From: Novosphingobium sp. B 225
GTDB taxonomy: Bacteria; Pseudomonadota; Alphaproteobacteria; Sphingomonadales; Sphingomonadaceae
Assembly (NCBI RefSeq): GCF_002198665.1
Contig: NZ_MWLM01000062.1
Location: forward strand, 108,791 to 172,790
Reading direction: 5' to 3'
DNA: 64,000 nucleotides
The position numbers were made by a program, and so were the translations under genes. Each line of letters starts with the position of its first letter. Position 1 is the first letter of the stretch. Under the pieces are notes generated by a model. It searched no databases. It was not told the DNA's origin and worked only from the letters and a program-made list of their open reading frames with translations. Shown in pieces: positions 35,202-43,542 of this stretch.

Positions 35202-35833
35202 TCAGCGATAGAATACGTGGTTCTCTACCCGGCCAAGGCGCTTCATGCGCCATCCGGGGCTCACGCTGGTGGCGTGAAAATAGAGCGCACCTTCAACCGG
35301 GCTGCGCCAGGTGCCTTCGTGGGCGATCTGGGCCAGAGCGACCGCGTTCTTCCACTGCGCCGACTTGCGGGCAATCGCTGGAAAGCCGCCGCCACGCACG
35401 AACGAGAACTGCGAGGGCTGGAACACCACACCGCAGTAGGAATTGGGGAAGCGGCCCGATTTGGAGCGGGCAACGATCACCCGGCCAACGGCCAGCTGAC
35501 CGGCCAACGGTTCGCTCTTGGCTTCGAAATAGATTGCCCCGGCGAGGCAGTTGAGTTCGCGCGACAGTTCGCCCGGTTGCGGCTGGGCCGATACCAGCGC
35601 GCCAAGCGTGGCGGCGGGAGGCGTATCGCTGTCCGTCTGGTCCTGCGCAGGCACAACGGCGCTTTCGCCGGGCAGCGGCTGGACAACAGGCCGGGATGGA
35701 GGGCGGGTTCCTGTTTGATTTCCACGGGAGTCTTGCTCTCCGCAGCGGCACCGGACCCTTGGGTGCCAATCAGTACTGTCAAGAAAGTAGCGGCAACGGC
35801 GATCGCCGAGGCCCGGTTCAATTGCTTACTCAT
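35202..35833 (-). pseudogene. SleB-like cell-wall hydrolase, frameshifted
   Basis: A cell-wall hydrolase (peptidoglycan, SleB type) split over two frames. The start is ATG 35833 (MSKQLNRASAIAVAATFLTV), which opens a signal peptide in one frame. The catalytic part NCLAGAIYFEAKSEPLAGQLAVGRVIV...SYCGVVFQPSQFSFVRGG and the HATSVSPGW end lie in the frame ending at 35202. The distance is not a multiple of three; a single missing base between about 35660 and 35770 would restore a product of about 210 residues. Downstream of the shift, in-frame GTG 35654 could still start a truncated, signal-less protein. The shift may be real or a sequencing error at a C-rich run. Confidence 0.75.
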
Positions 35834-36034
35834 GCCTAATTCTAACTGGGCGGTGGACGCGCCCGGCGCAGGATCGGTTGGTTCAATCAGCCTGACGGCC
35901 CCATGCCCCAAGCCGGAAATCCTGCCGGCTGCCCCCCGTCTGCGTGCTTGCGTCCCGGGCCTGTCTGCCCAAAGCGCCGCCTGCGCAACGAAAGTGCCGC
36001 CCCTTGATTCCGCAGCGCAGCAAAGTCAACCTGC

Positions 36035-36367
36035 TCAGTCGGTCAATCCGATGAACCGTTCACCATCTACGATATCCAGTTCCACTATCCACAGATCCGG
36101 GTCCTGAGCCCCGCGCCGGTCCAGCCATTCATCGATTTCGCGTTTATTTTCAGGGTTTTGAAGCTTTGAAAGGGTCCATTTGCGGTGCCCGTCATGGTCG
36201 GGCATCCGTTCAAAAACCCGCGCATTTCCGCCCCTTTCGGTCAAAACGACCAGGATTGTGCCGGCGTCGGGTTCACCCTTTTGCAGCACGCTGCCAAAGC
36301 CGCCCTCGGCGGCAACCCGCCGGATCAAAGCGTTAATCTCGAGGTGAGCGGACAGGCGCGGTTCCAA
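36035..36367 (-). CDS. DUF1491 family protein
   Basis: Small cytosolic protein of 110 residues with the DUF1491 pattern: EPRLSAHLEINALIRRVAAEGGFGSVLQKGEPDAG at the N-terminus and DLWIVELDIVDGERFI at the C-terminus. The family is restricted mainly to alphaproteobacteria and has no known function. It is 5 nt downstream of the thioesterase gene in the ptsN/hpf group. Confidence 0.82.
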   Translation of the reverse strand: MEPRLSAHLEINALIRRVAAEGGFGSVLQKGEPDAGTILVVLTERGGNARVFERMPDHDGHRKWTLSKLQNPENKREIDEWLDRRGAQDPDLWIVELDIVDGERFIGLTD

Positions 36368-36372
36368 GCGGG

Positions 36373-36861
36373 TCAGCCGATCACCGGAGGAGCATAGCCC
36401 GCAAGCGAGGACAGCGCGATCCGGCTACGCATGAAAGTGCCAGTGCCGCGCCCGATCTCCTCGCCGTCAGCATCGATCAGCCGGCTTTCCGCAACCAGCA
36501 CCCGGCGGCGCCCCGAAATCCACCGTCCTTCGGCCACGACCCGGCCCGATTTGACCGGACGGCTGAAATGGAGGTTGAACGAGGTGGTCAGCAGGAACTT
36601 GTCCGTAACCAGCGTGTTGGCCGCATAAAAAGCCGCATCGTCCAGCATCTTGAAATAGACCGTGCCATGCGCCGCGCCGGCGGCATGGTAAAACTTGCGG
36701 TCAATCGTGAATTCAATCCGCGAGCGACCTTCGCCCTGGATCGCCAGGGCCGAATCGAACAAGGCGTTGACGGGCGCGGAAGCATAAAGCGTTTCGAGCG
36801 CCCGCCAGTGCAGTTCAGCGCCGACCGGCGCGCTGTCAGGCGGCGTCGCGGTCGATGACAT
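36373..36861 (-). CDS. PaaI-like thioesterase (hot-dog fold)
   Basis: Protein of 162 residues. The hot-dog core contains FYHAAGAAHGTVYFKMLDDAAFYAAN near 60-85, with the helix preceded by the HG pair, and the strand-rich FNLHFSRPVKSGRVVAEG near 98-115. The start MSSTATPPDSAP at 36861 is used because the longer frame runs deep into ptsN. Even so its 5' end overlaps the end of ptsN by 26 nt. The substrate is unknown. Confidence 0.82.
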   Translation of the reverse strand: MSSTATPPDSAPVGAELHWRALETLYASAPVNALFDSALAIQGEGRSRIEFTIDRKFYHAAGAAHGTVYFKMLDDAAFYAANTLVTDKFLLTTSFNLHFSRPVKSGRVVAEGRWISGRRRVLVAESRLIDADGEEIGRGTGTFMRSRIALSSLAGYAPPVIG

Positions 36862-37297
36862 TGGCGAGGAGGGCGTAGATCGCTTCGGCCCCAGGGGCTT
36901 CGCCCAGTGCCGCGTGCATCGCATCGTCGCGCATCATCCGGCTGATCGCAGCGAGCGCATGAAGGTGCGCCGCTCCCGCGCCTTCGGGCGAAAGCAGCCC
37001 GAACACAACATCCACCGGCATCCCGTCGGCCGCATCAAAGGCAACAGCGGAGCCAAGCCGGAAAAAGGCTGCAACCGGGCGCACCAGATCGGGGATCCGC
37101 GCATGCGGAATCGCAACGCCGCGCCCGAACCCGGTAGAGCCCAGTTTTTCGCGTTCTTCGATGCGTTCGAGCACCAGGACGGGATCGAGCCCGTAAACCT
37201 GGGCGAACCGATTCGCGAGCTGTTCGAGGATGGCCTGTTTGCTATCGGCATCAATCGTGCCGACAGCTTCGGGCAACAAGGTGAATAATGCGGTCAT
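36836..37297 (-). CDS. ptsN: PTS IIA-Ntr protein PtsN
   Basis: Nitrogen PTS regulatory EIIA of 153 residues, the last phospho-acceptor of the PtsP-PtsO-PtsN relay. The IIA fold has EKLGSTGFGRGVAIPHARI near 50-68 with the phosphorylated His in IPHAR. VDVVFGLLSPEGAGAAHLHALAAIS near 95-118 is the second signature. Its place directly downstream of hpf is the classical rpoN-hpf-ptsN arrangement, although rpoN is not in this window. Confidence 0.92.
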   Translation of the reverse strand: MTALFTLLPEAVGTIDADSKQAILEQLANRFAQVYGLDPVLVLERIEEREKLGSTGFGRGVAIPHARIPDLVRPVAAFFRLGSAVAFDAADGMPVDVVFGLLSPEGAGAAHLHALAAISRMMRDDAMHAALGEAPGAEAIYALLANVIDRDAA

Positions 37298-37419
37298 AGG
37301 CGGGCGCTGTGTTCCGAAAATTGCGTGGCGGGTGAGAACAGGGGACCGGGGCCACGGACCGAACCGCAGCAGAAACCCCCGCACTCACCCGGAAATTGTG
37401 CGCGCCTTTACTCCCGGCG

Positions 37420-37986
37420 CTAGGAAGGTTCAACCCAGCCGATTGAACCATCTCCGCGGCGGTAAACCATATTGTGCTTGCCGGTGCCAGCATTTTTGAA
37501 CAGCAGCGCGTTGGTGTTGCGCAGGTCGAGCATCATCACCGCGTCGGAAACCGTCGCTTCGGGCACGTCGACCCGGGTTTCGGCAATCACCACCGGAGCA
37601 TCGACAGTAACTTCCTCGGCATCTTCATCGGGCTCGACAAAAACCGTGTAAGCGGCCTCTTCGGTCTTGAGGGCATGGGCAGACTGTTCGTGACGATCCT
37701 TGATCCGGCGCTTGTACCGGCGCAACTGCTTGTCGATCTTTTCCGCTGCCTGATCCAGCGCGGCATGGGCATCATGGGCAATCCCCGCACCTTTCAGGAT
37801 CAGACCCTGCATCACATGGGTCACAATATCGCAACGAAAGGCGCCCGCGGGTGCGCGGTTGAAAGTGACCTGACTGGAAATGGCATCGGCAAAATACTTG
37901 TCGGCAATCGCCGTCAGCCGATCCTGCGCGTGGACCTGCAATGCTTCGCCCGTTTCGATCTGATGGCCGGAAACACGAATATCCAT
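37420..37986 (-). CDS. hpf: Long-form ribosome hibernation promoting factor
   Basis: Stress factor of 188 residues that dimerises 70S ribosomes into inactive 100S particles. The N-terminal S30AE domain (about 1-100) includes MDIRVSGHQIETGEAL and YKRRIKDRHEQSAH. The linker is acidic. The C-terminal dimerisation domain (about 130-188) has AVMMLDLRNTNALLFKN and VYRRGDGSIGWVEP. The length identifies the long form. ptsN follows 122 nt downstream. Confidence 0.94.
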   Translation of the reverse strand: MDIRVSGHQIETGEALQVHAQDRLTAIADKYFADAISSQVTFNRAPAGAFRCDIVTHVMQGLILKGAGIAHDAHAALDQAAEKIDKQLRRYKRRIKDRHEQSAHALKTEEAAYTVFVEPDEDAEEVTVDAPVVIAETRVDVPEATVSDAVMMLDLRNTNALLFKNAGTGKHNMVYRRGDGSIGWVEPS

Positions 37987-38022
37987 GCGGTACCTTCTCC
38001 TGTGGTTATCGTCGGGACCAGA

Positions 38023-38706
38023 TCATTCGTTCCATAAGGGCGATTTCACCGATTCCAGGAAAGCGGCATGCGCCGCCAGCTCCGCTTCGCTGGCCCGGTG
38101 CGGGCGAGCGGGGCGAAAGGTGCGCTGCCGGACCGGCGTTTCCACCGGAGCAGCGACAATCTGGGTGGATTCAGCCGCAAGCGAGAGGCCAATCTGGCGC
38201 CCGCCGGTCAGCTCGACATAGACCTGCGCCAGCAATTCGGCATCAAGCAAGGCCCCGTGCAAGGTGCGGTGGCTGCGATCAATTCCATAGCGGGTGCAAA
38301 GCGCATCAAGCGACAGCTTGGCGCCCGGATGACGCACTTTGGCCAGAGCCACGGTATCGATCATCCGGGTCTTGCTGACCGGTTCCAGCCCGCAAGCTTC
38401 AAGCTCCATATTGATGAAGCCGAAATCGAATCCGGCATTGTGCGCAACCAGCATCGAATCCCCGATGAAATCGAGGAAATCGGCAGCGCGCTCATGGAAG
38501 CGGGGTTTGTCTGCGAGGAAAGCGGCAGACAGGCCGTGCACCGCCTCCGCGGCAGCAGGCATATCGCGATCGGGGTTGAAATAGCAGTGAAAGGTTTCAC
38601 CGGTGGTGACCCGGTTGACCATCTCGATGCAGCCGATTTCAACCAGCCGGTCACCACTGCGCGGATCGAGCCCGGTGGTTTCCGTATCGAAAATAATCTC
38701 ACGCAT
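38023..38706 (-). CDS. dnaQ: DNA polymerase III epsilon subunit (3'-5' exonuclease)
   Basis: Proofreading subunit of 227 residues. Exo I is FDTETTGLDPRSGDRLVEIG (residues 5-24), with catalytic Asp-Glu. Exo II is VAHNAGFDFGFINMEL near 94-109. Exo III is HRTLHGALLDAELLAQVY near 150-167. The C-terminal tail beyond 180 is the alpha-binding region. It is 36 nt upstream of hpf and 63 nt downstream of coaE. Confidence 0.95.
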   Translation of the reverse strand: MREIIFDTETTGLDPRSGDRLVEIGCIEMVNRVTTGETFHCYFNPDRDMPAAAEAVHGLSAAFLADKPRFHERAADFLDFIGDSMLVAHNAGFDFGFINMELEACGLEPVSKTRMIDTVALAKVRHPGAKLSLDALCTRYGIDRSHRTLHGALLDAELLAQVYVELTGGRQIGLSLAAESTQIVAAPVETPVRQRTFRPARPHRASEAELAAHAAFLESVKSPLWNE

Positions 38707-38769
38707 TTCAAAGCGAACATGGGCCTGTCCGGCGCGGCTGACAAGGGGGCCAGCGCGCTATTTGTGACG

Positions 38770-39378
38770 CTATTTTGGCGGCAGGCCCGCCGTGATGGCA
38801 TGAACCAGGGCTTGCACCGCGTGACGCGTTTCAGCCAGGCTTACCCCAGTATCGATAACATGATCGGCGCGGGCACGCTTTTCCGCATCCGGCACTTGCA
38901 GCGCGAGGATCTTTTCGAACTTTTCCGGGGTCATCCCGGGCCGGGCCAGGACCCGTTCGCGCTGCATCGCGGCCGGGGCCGAAACCACCACAACCGCATC
39001 CAGTCCGTGCTGTCCCGTCTTTTCATAGAGCAGCGGAATATCGAATACGATCAGCGGTGCGTTGGCATTATCGGCCAGGAAGGCCCGGCGCATTTCCGCC
39101 ACTTCGGGATGGACGATTGCTTCCAGCAGCTTGAGCTTTTCAGGATTGCCGAACACTGCCGCACCCAGTTTCTGGCGATCAACCCCGTCCGGGCCGGTCG
39201 TGCCGGGAAAGGCGCGTTCGATCGGTTCGATGCAGGCCCCGCCTGGCCCCTGCAATTCATGGACGGCGGCATCGGCATCGAACACTGGCACGCCCAGCCC
39301 ACGCAGCATCGCCGCGACCGCACTTTTGCCCATGCCGATCGAGCCGGTCAGGCCCAGAATGAACGGCTTCGCGCTCAT
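38770..39378 (-). CDS. coaE: Dephospho-CoA kinase
   Basis: Kinase of 202 residues, last step of CoA synthesis. The P-loop is LTGSIGMGKSAVAAML (8-23). FDADAAVHEL near 33 is the acceptor-binding Asp, and the lid and PLLYEKTGQHGLDAVVVVSAP near 115-135 complete the family pattern. Start and stop overlap neighbours (aroE by 4 nt). Confidence 0.95.
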   Translation of the reverse strand: MSAKPFILGLTGSIGMGKSAVAAMLRGLGVPVFDADAAVHELQGPGGACIEPIERAFPGTTGPDGVDRQKLGAAVFGNPEKLKLLEAIVHPEVAEMRRAFLADNANAPLIVFDIPLLYEKTGQHGLDAVVVVSAPAAMQRERVLARPGMTPEKFEKILALQVPDAEKRARADHVIDTGVSLAETRHAVQALVHAITAGLPPK

Positions 39379-40229
39379 CCGATCAGCAGCTTGCGCAGGT
39401 CCGCATCGCCATCCTTCGGCGGTTCGGCATCATAGAACCGGCGAAACGCCTCGCGCGCCTGGCCGACCAGCATTTCCAGCCCGTCATGCGTGCGCAGACC
39501 GCGCGCGGCGGCGGCGCGGAGCAGGGGGGTGTCGTGCGGATGGGTAATGATGTCATAGACGATCGCATCGCCGCGCAGGCTATCCACCGCCAGCGGCAGC
39601 GGCGGAAACCCTTCCATGCCCAGCGAGCTGGCATTGGCGACCAGCGCGCTGCGATCGGCGGCCTGCTGGGCCTGATCCCAGCCCAGCGCCTCGACCCGGC
39701 AAGACATCAAGGTGGCGGCCAGATCATCGAGCAGCCGCGCGGTCCCTTCGGCCGTGCGATTGACCACGGCAATGTCGCGCGCGCCCAGGCTGACCAGTCC
39801 GGCGATCACCGCCGCCGCTGCTCCGCCCGCGCCGAGCACGGTGACCCGTTCGCCCGACAGGTCCAACCCCGCGAGCGGTTCGACGAAGCCGGGCAGATCG
39901 GTGTTTTCCCCGGTCAGGGTGCCGTCTTCCTCGACAATCACGGTATTGACCGCGCCCAGCGCTTTGGCGGCAGGCGTGTGGTGATCGACCAGATCATAGC
40001 AGGCGCGCTTGTGCGGCATGGTGGCCTGAACCCCGGCAAAGCCGAGCGCGACCATCCCGCGAAAGGCGCGGGCCACTTCGCCCGGGCGCACCGGCAGCCG
40101 CACATAATGCCCGTCGATCCCCAGCCGGTTAAGCCAGAATTCGTGGATCTTCTGCGATTTCGATTGGGCCACCGGCCAGCCGATCAACCCCGCCAGCAGC
40201 GGCAGCGGGCGATCCGCGCGCCCGGTCAT
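39375..40229 (-). CDS. aroE: Shikimate dehydrogenase
   Basis: NADPH-dependent enzyme of 284 residues that reduces 3-dehydroshikimate. [19 protein letters not shown] near 15-33 binds the substrate (the usual SxS motif as SKS). [16 protein letters not shown] near 67-82 has the catalytic Lys, and [12 protein letters not shown] near 110 the catalytic Asp. The nucleotide loop is [14 protein letters not shown] near 133-146. ATG 40229 is chosen over the upstream frame because it overlaps the maf stop as ATGA. Confidence 0.94.
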   Translation of the reverse strand: MTGRADRPLPLLAGLIGWPVAQSKSQKIHEFWLNRLGIDGHYVRLPVRPGEVARAFRGMVALGFAGVQATMPHKRACYDLVDHHTPAAKALGAVNTVIVEEDGTLTGENTDLPGFVEPLAGLDLSGERVTVLGAGGAAAAVIAGLVSLGARDIAVVNRTAEGTARLLDDLAATLMSCRVEALGWDQAQQAADRSALVANASSLGMEGFPPLPLAVDSLRGDAIVYDIITHPHDTPLLRAAAARGLRTHDGLEMLVGQAREAFRRFYDAEPPKDGDADLRKLLIG

Positions 40230-40813
40230 GCGGCCAGGTCCCCATGGACCCTGAGCGCGCCGAGCACAGCCAGCAGCGGCATGCCCAGCACGGTGAAATG
40301 GCTGCCTTCGATTTGGTCGAACAATTGCACCCCCAAGGCCTCGATCCGGAACACTCCGACACAGCCCGCCACCTGGGGCCATTCGCGGGCGAGGTAGCTG
40401 TCGATGAAGCTTTGCGAAAGGGGGCGGACCTGCAATTTCGCCACTTCGCCATGACGCCACAGCACCACGCCATCACGCGCCAGTGCGGCGGCGCTGTGCA
40501 ATTCCATGGTCTGGCCCGAGAACAATTGCAGATGCGCGGCGGCTTCTGCGCGGCTGGCGGGCTTGTCAAACCGCCGAACGCCGACCTGGACCAGGCTGTC
40601 ACTGCCCAGCACCAGCGCGCCAGGGCGGGCCTGTGAAATTGCCAGGGCCTTGGCTTCTGCCAGGGCTAGCGCAATCTGGGCCGGGGCGGCGCCCGCCATG
40701 CCGGCCTCAAGCGCGCGCTCGTCGATCCGCGCCGGGCAGGCTTCGAACGCGATCCCGGCGGCTTCAAGCATGTCCCGGCGTGACTGACTTTGCGAGGCGA
40801 GCACCAGAGTCAT
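40226..40813 (-). CDS. maf: Maf-family nucleotide pyrophosphatase
   Basis: Nucleoside triphosphate pyrophosphatase of 195 residues, a house-cleaning enzyme for non-canonical nucleotides. The N-terminal motif [17 protein letters not shown] (5-21) binds the triphosphate. [34 protein letters not shown] near 66-100 is the Maf core, and [26 protein letters not shown] near 155-180 the C-terminal signature. It overlaps ppsR and aroE by 4 nt each. Confidence 0.94.
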   Translation of the reverse strand: MTLVLASQSQSRRDMLEAAGIAFEACPARIDERALEAGMAGAAPAQIALALAEAKALAISQARPGALVLGSDSLVQVGVRRFDKPASRAEAAAHLQLFSGQTMELHSAAALARDGVVLWRHGEVAKLQVRPLSQSFIDSYLAREWPQVAGCVGVFRIEALGVQLFDQIEGSHFTVLGMPLLAVLGALRVHGDLAA

Positions 40814-41640
40814 AATGCGCCGAAATCCTTGGGGGTGCGCGACTGGTTATAAAGGTTGATCACCGCCGCCGCGGTCTCTTCAATCGAACGACGGGTGACG
40901 TCGATTACCGGCCAGTCATTGTCAGCGTACATCCGCCGCGCAAAGGCCAATTCCCGCGCGACCCGGTCGGCATCGACATAGGCAGTCTCTGGAGCCTGGT
41001 TGAGCGAGAGCAAGCGGTTGCGGCGAACCTGGATCAACCGGTCTGGCGCGGTAGTCAGGCCCACGACCATCGGGTGTTTCAAGCCGAACAAGGCTGTGGG
41101 TGGCGGACTTTCCACCACGATCGGGATATTGGCGACCTTGTAGCCGCGATTGGCGAGGTAGATGCTGGTCGGGGTCTTGGACGTGCGCGACACGCCGGCC
41201 AGGACGATGTCTGCCTCTTCCCAATCCTCCCACGCCACCCCGTCATCATGGGCGATGGTATAGTGAATCGCATCAACTCGCGCGAAATAGGCCTCGTTCA
41301 TCACGTGCTGGCGGCCGGGCCGGGCGCGTGGATGCTGGCCGAGGGCGGATTCTAGCGCGCCAATCGCATGATCGAGCACTGCCACAACCGGCAAGCCCAG
41401 CACCCCGCAGCGCTCTTCCAGCTTGAGCCGCAGTTCCGCGCTGGCCATGGTGTAGAATACCAGCCCCGGATTGGCCGCGACATCGCCCATGATCCGGTCA
41501 AGGTGCTGCTGCGAGCGGACCATTGGCCAAAAATGGCGCACCACATCTGCGCCTTCGAACTGCGCCAGCGCCGCCTTGGCGATGGCTTCAAGCGTTTCGC
41601 CGGTGGAATCGGACAGGAGGTGAAGGTTGAGCCGGGGCAT
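40810..41640 (-). CDS. ppsR: PEP synthase regulatory protein (PPSR, DUF299)
   Basis: Bifunctional kinase/pyrophosphorylase of 276 residues acting on PEP synthase or [22 protein letters not shown] (6-23) and the P-loop-like [24 protein letters not shown] near 148-171 are diagnostic. ATG 41640 gives this N-terminus; the in-frame upstream stretch is in the intergenic origin. In Caulobacter and Rickettsia this gene (RP001-type) flanks the replication origin opposite hemE, as here. Confidence 0.93.
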   Translation of the reverse strand: MPRLNLHLLSDSTGETLEAIAKAALAQFEGADVVRHFWPMVRSQQHLDRIMGDVAANPGLVFYTMASAELRLKLEERCGVLGLPVVAVLDHAIGALESALGQHPRARPGRQHVMNEAYFARVDAIHYTIAHDDGVAWEDWEEADIVLAGVSRTSKTPTSIYLANRGYKVANIPIVVESPPPTALFGLKHPMVVGLTTAPDRLIQVRRNRLLSLNQAPETAYVDADRVARELAFARRMYADNDWPVIDVTRRSIEETAAAVINLYNQSRTPKDFGAL

Positions 41641-41954
41641 GCGCCATCCCTGTGGACAGATGCTTGCATAAACCACGGGAGTAAGGCGGGGACAAGTTTC
41701 GGACTGTGTTTCCTGCCCGCTAACGCGATTTCTGCGGGGTACTTGTGGACATGTGCAAAGTGATTCCCACAGGCTGGGGATAGAGAGGATAAGTCCTGCT
41801 TGACCCGGCAAGGGCGGGGATTCGGCCCTGCGCGTGCCCCCTGTTCAGACCGGGACAAATCGGGCAAGGCGCGGCTGTTCGCGCTATCCACAGGCCAACT
41901 ACTATCTACATCCTTATATAGAATCTTATTTGTATTTGATTGGAACCACGTTCG
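41641..41954. other. Candidate chromosomal replication origin (oriC)
   Basis: 314 bp of non-coding DNA between divergent ppsR and hemE. DnaA-box-like 9-mers: CTATCCACA (41884-41892, one mismatch to TTATCCACA), TGTGGACAG (41651) and TGTGGACAT (41744), the latter two weaker. An AT-rich tract (about 41899-41942) beside the best box could be the unwinding element. Three GANTC sites (41762, 41819, 41921) would allow CcrM methylation. The ppsR/hemE junction is the origin in Caulobacter and Rickettsia; that part is established knowledge, its application here is inference. Confidence 0.72.
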
Positions 41955-42980
41955 ATGCCCGGATTGTTGCTTCGTACCCTGCGCGGTGAGAATGCCCCTG
42001 AGCGACCAGTCTGGTTGATGCGCCAGGCCGGACGATACTTGCCGGAGTACCGCGCCTTGCGGGCTGAAAAGGGCGGATTTCTGCCCTTGGTCTATGATAG
42101 CGCAGCGGCGGCCGAGATCACCTTGCAGCCAATCCGGCGGTTCGGGTTCGACGGCGCAATCCTGTTTTCGGACATTCTGATTGTGCCCTATGCCATGGGG
42201 CAGGATCTGGAATTCCTTGCCGGTGAAGGCCCGCACCTGTCGCCGCGACTGGTCGATCATGCGCTGACCAGCCTGACCGCGGTGCCTGAACGACTGAGCC
42301 CAATCTATGAGACCGTACGGCTGGTCAAGGCAGCCTTGCCCGCGGACAAGACCATGCTGGGCTTTGCCGGCAGCCCGTGGACTGTCGCGACCTATATGGT
42401 GGCGGGTGAGGGTAGCCGTGACCAGCACGAAACCCGCGCTATGGCCTATCGCGATCCGCAGGCATTCCAGGCGATCATCGATGCCATCGTTACAGTGACC
42501 GTGGATTACCTGGCTGGGCAGATCCAGGCCGGTGCCGAAGCAGTGCAGCTGTTTGACAGCTGGGCCGGCAGCCTGGCTCCCGCCGAATACGAACGCTGGG
42601 TGATCGCCCCCAACGCCGCAATTGTAAGCCAGATCCGGGCGCGCTTCCCCGATGTGCCACTGATCGGTTTTCCCAAGGGTTCGGGTGAAAAGCTTCCGGC
42701 CTATGCCCGTGAGACAAGGGTTGATGCGGTCGGGATCGATGAAACGATCGACCCGGTCTGGGCCGCGCGCGAATTGCCGGCGGGTCTGCCGGTGCAGGGC
42801 AATCTCGATCCGCTGTTGCTGCTGGCAGGCGGGGCCGAGCTGGAAAAGCAGGCGCTGCGGATCCTTGATGCCTTTGCGGGCCGCCCGCACGTGTTCAACC
42901 TGGGGCACGGAATCGGTCAGACCACCCCGATCGAACAGGTCGAAGCTTTGCTTGCGCTGGTCAGGGGCTGGCGAAAGTGA
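41955..42980 (+). CDS. hemE: Uroporphyrinogen decarboxylase
   Basis: Heme-pathway enzyme of 341 residues converting uroporphyrinogen III to coproporphyrinogen III. The signature PVWLMRQAGRYLPEYR (19-34) is complete. FSDILIVPYAMGQ near 73-85, GFAGSPWTVATYM near 135-147 and FNLGHGIGQTTPIE near 310-323 are the other conserved blocks. The ATG at 41955 lacks a clear Shine-Dalgarno; a TTG 15 nt upstream is in frame but unlikely. Its transcript starts at the edge of the candidate origin. Confidence 0.95.
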   Translation: MPGLLLRTLRGENAPERPVWLMRQAGRYLPEYRALRAEKGGFLPLVYDSAAAAEITLQPIRRFGFDGAILFSDILIVPYAMGQDLEFLAGEGPHLSPRLVDHALTSLTAVPERLSPIYETVRLVKAALPADKTMLGFAGSPWTVATYMVAGEGSRDQHETRAMAYRDPQAFQAIIDAIVTVTVDYLAGQIQAGAEAVQLFDSWAGSLAPAEYERWVIAPNAAIVSQIRARFPDVPLIGFPKGSGEKLPAYARETRVDAVGIDETIDPVWAARELPAGLPVQGNLDPLLLLAGGAELEKQALRILDAFAGRPHVFNLGHGIGQTTPIEQVEALLALVRGWRK

Positions 42981-43047
42981 TCCGCACTTCCTAAATCCCG
43001 GCGCGTGACCCCACTTGCAGGTGCGCGCAAAAGGGTTAGGGCTGCGT

Positions 43048-43503
43048 ATGACCGAACACGTCGAATGGGTGCTTTCCGTGACCTATCTCTGGCTCAAGGC
43101 CGGCCATGTCATTTTCGTGATCTTCTGGATGGCCGGGTTGTTCATGCTACCGCGGTTGTTCGTTTATCATCAGGAATGCGCGGCGGACTCGCCTGACAAT
43201 GCGCTGTGGATTCAGCGCGAACAGCGCCTGCTGAAGATCATCATGTGGCCATCGCTGGTTGTGGCCTGGGTGCTGGGGCTGATGATTGCCTGGCAGATGG
43301 GCTATTTCGGACAAGGCTGGTTCCACGTGAAACTGGCCGCCGTACTGGCCCTGTCGGCCTATCAGGTGTGGCTTGCAAATTATGCGCAGGCGCTGGCGCG
43401 GGGCGAACGCCGCTGGAGCGGCAAGATGCTGCGAATCGTAAACGAAGTGCCCGGACTTGCGGCAGCGGTGATCGTGATCATGGTGGTGGTCCGCCCGTTC
43501 TGA
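43048..43503 (+). CDS. hemJ: Protoporphyrinogen IX oxidase HemJ
   Basis: Membrane protein of 151 residues with four hydrophobic helices. The HemJ signature is present: YLWLKAGHVIFVIFWMAGLFMLPRLFVYHQE near 11-41, with the functional His, and FHVKLAAVLALSAYQVW near 91-107. It oxidises protoporphyrinogen IX to protoporphyrin IX, following hemE in the pathway as well as in the chromosome. The start at 43048 begins MTEHVEWVL; a GTG-like extension upstream is not needed. Confidence 0.92.
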   Translation: MTEHVEWVLSVTYLWLKAGHVIFVIFWMAGLFMLPRLFVYHQECAADSPDNALWIQREQRLLKIIMWPSLVVAWVLGLMIAWQMGYFGQGWFHVKLAAVLALSAYQVWLANYAQALARGERRWSGKMLRIVNEVPGLAAAVIVIMVVVRPF

Positions 43504-43542
43504 GCCTTGCGCTGGACCCTGCCCCCCGCCTAGGGTGCGACG

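Noticed and set aside
38068..39435. 455-residue plus-strand frame antisense to dnaQ and coaE
   Set aside because: No motif, and both minus-strand genes are clearly real.
41352..42908. 518-residue minus-strand open frame across the origin and hemE
   Set aside because: It is antisense to hemE and ppsR in high-GC DNA and has no recognisable domain.
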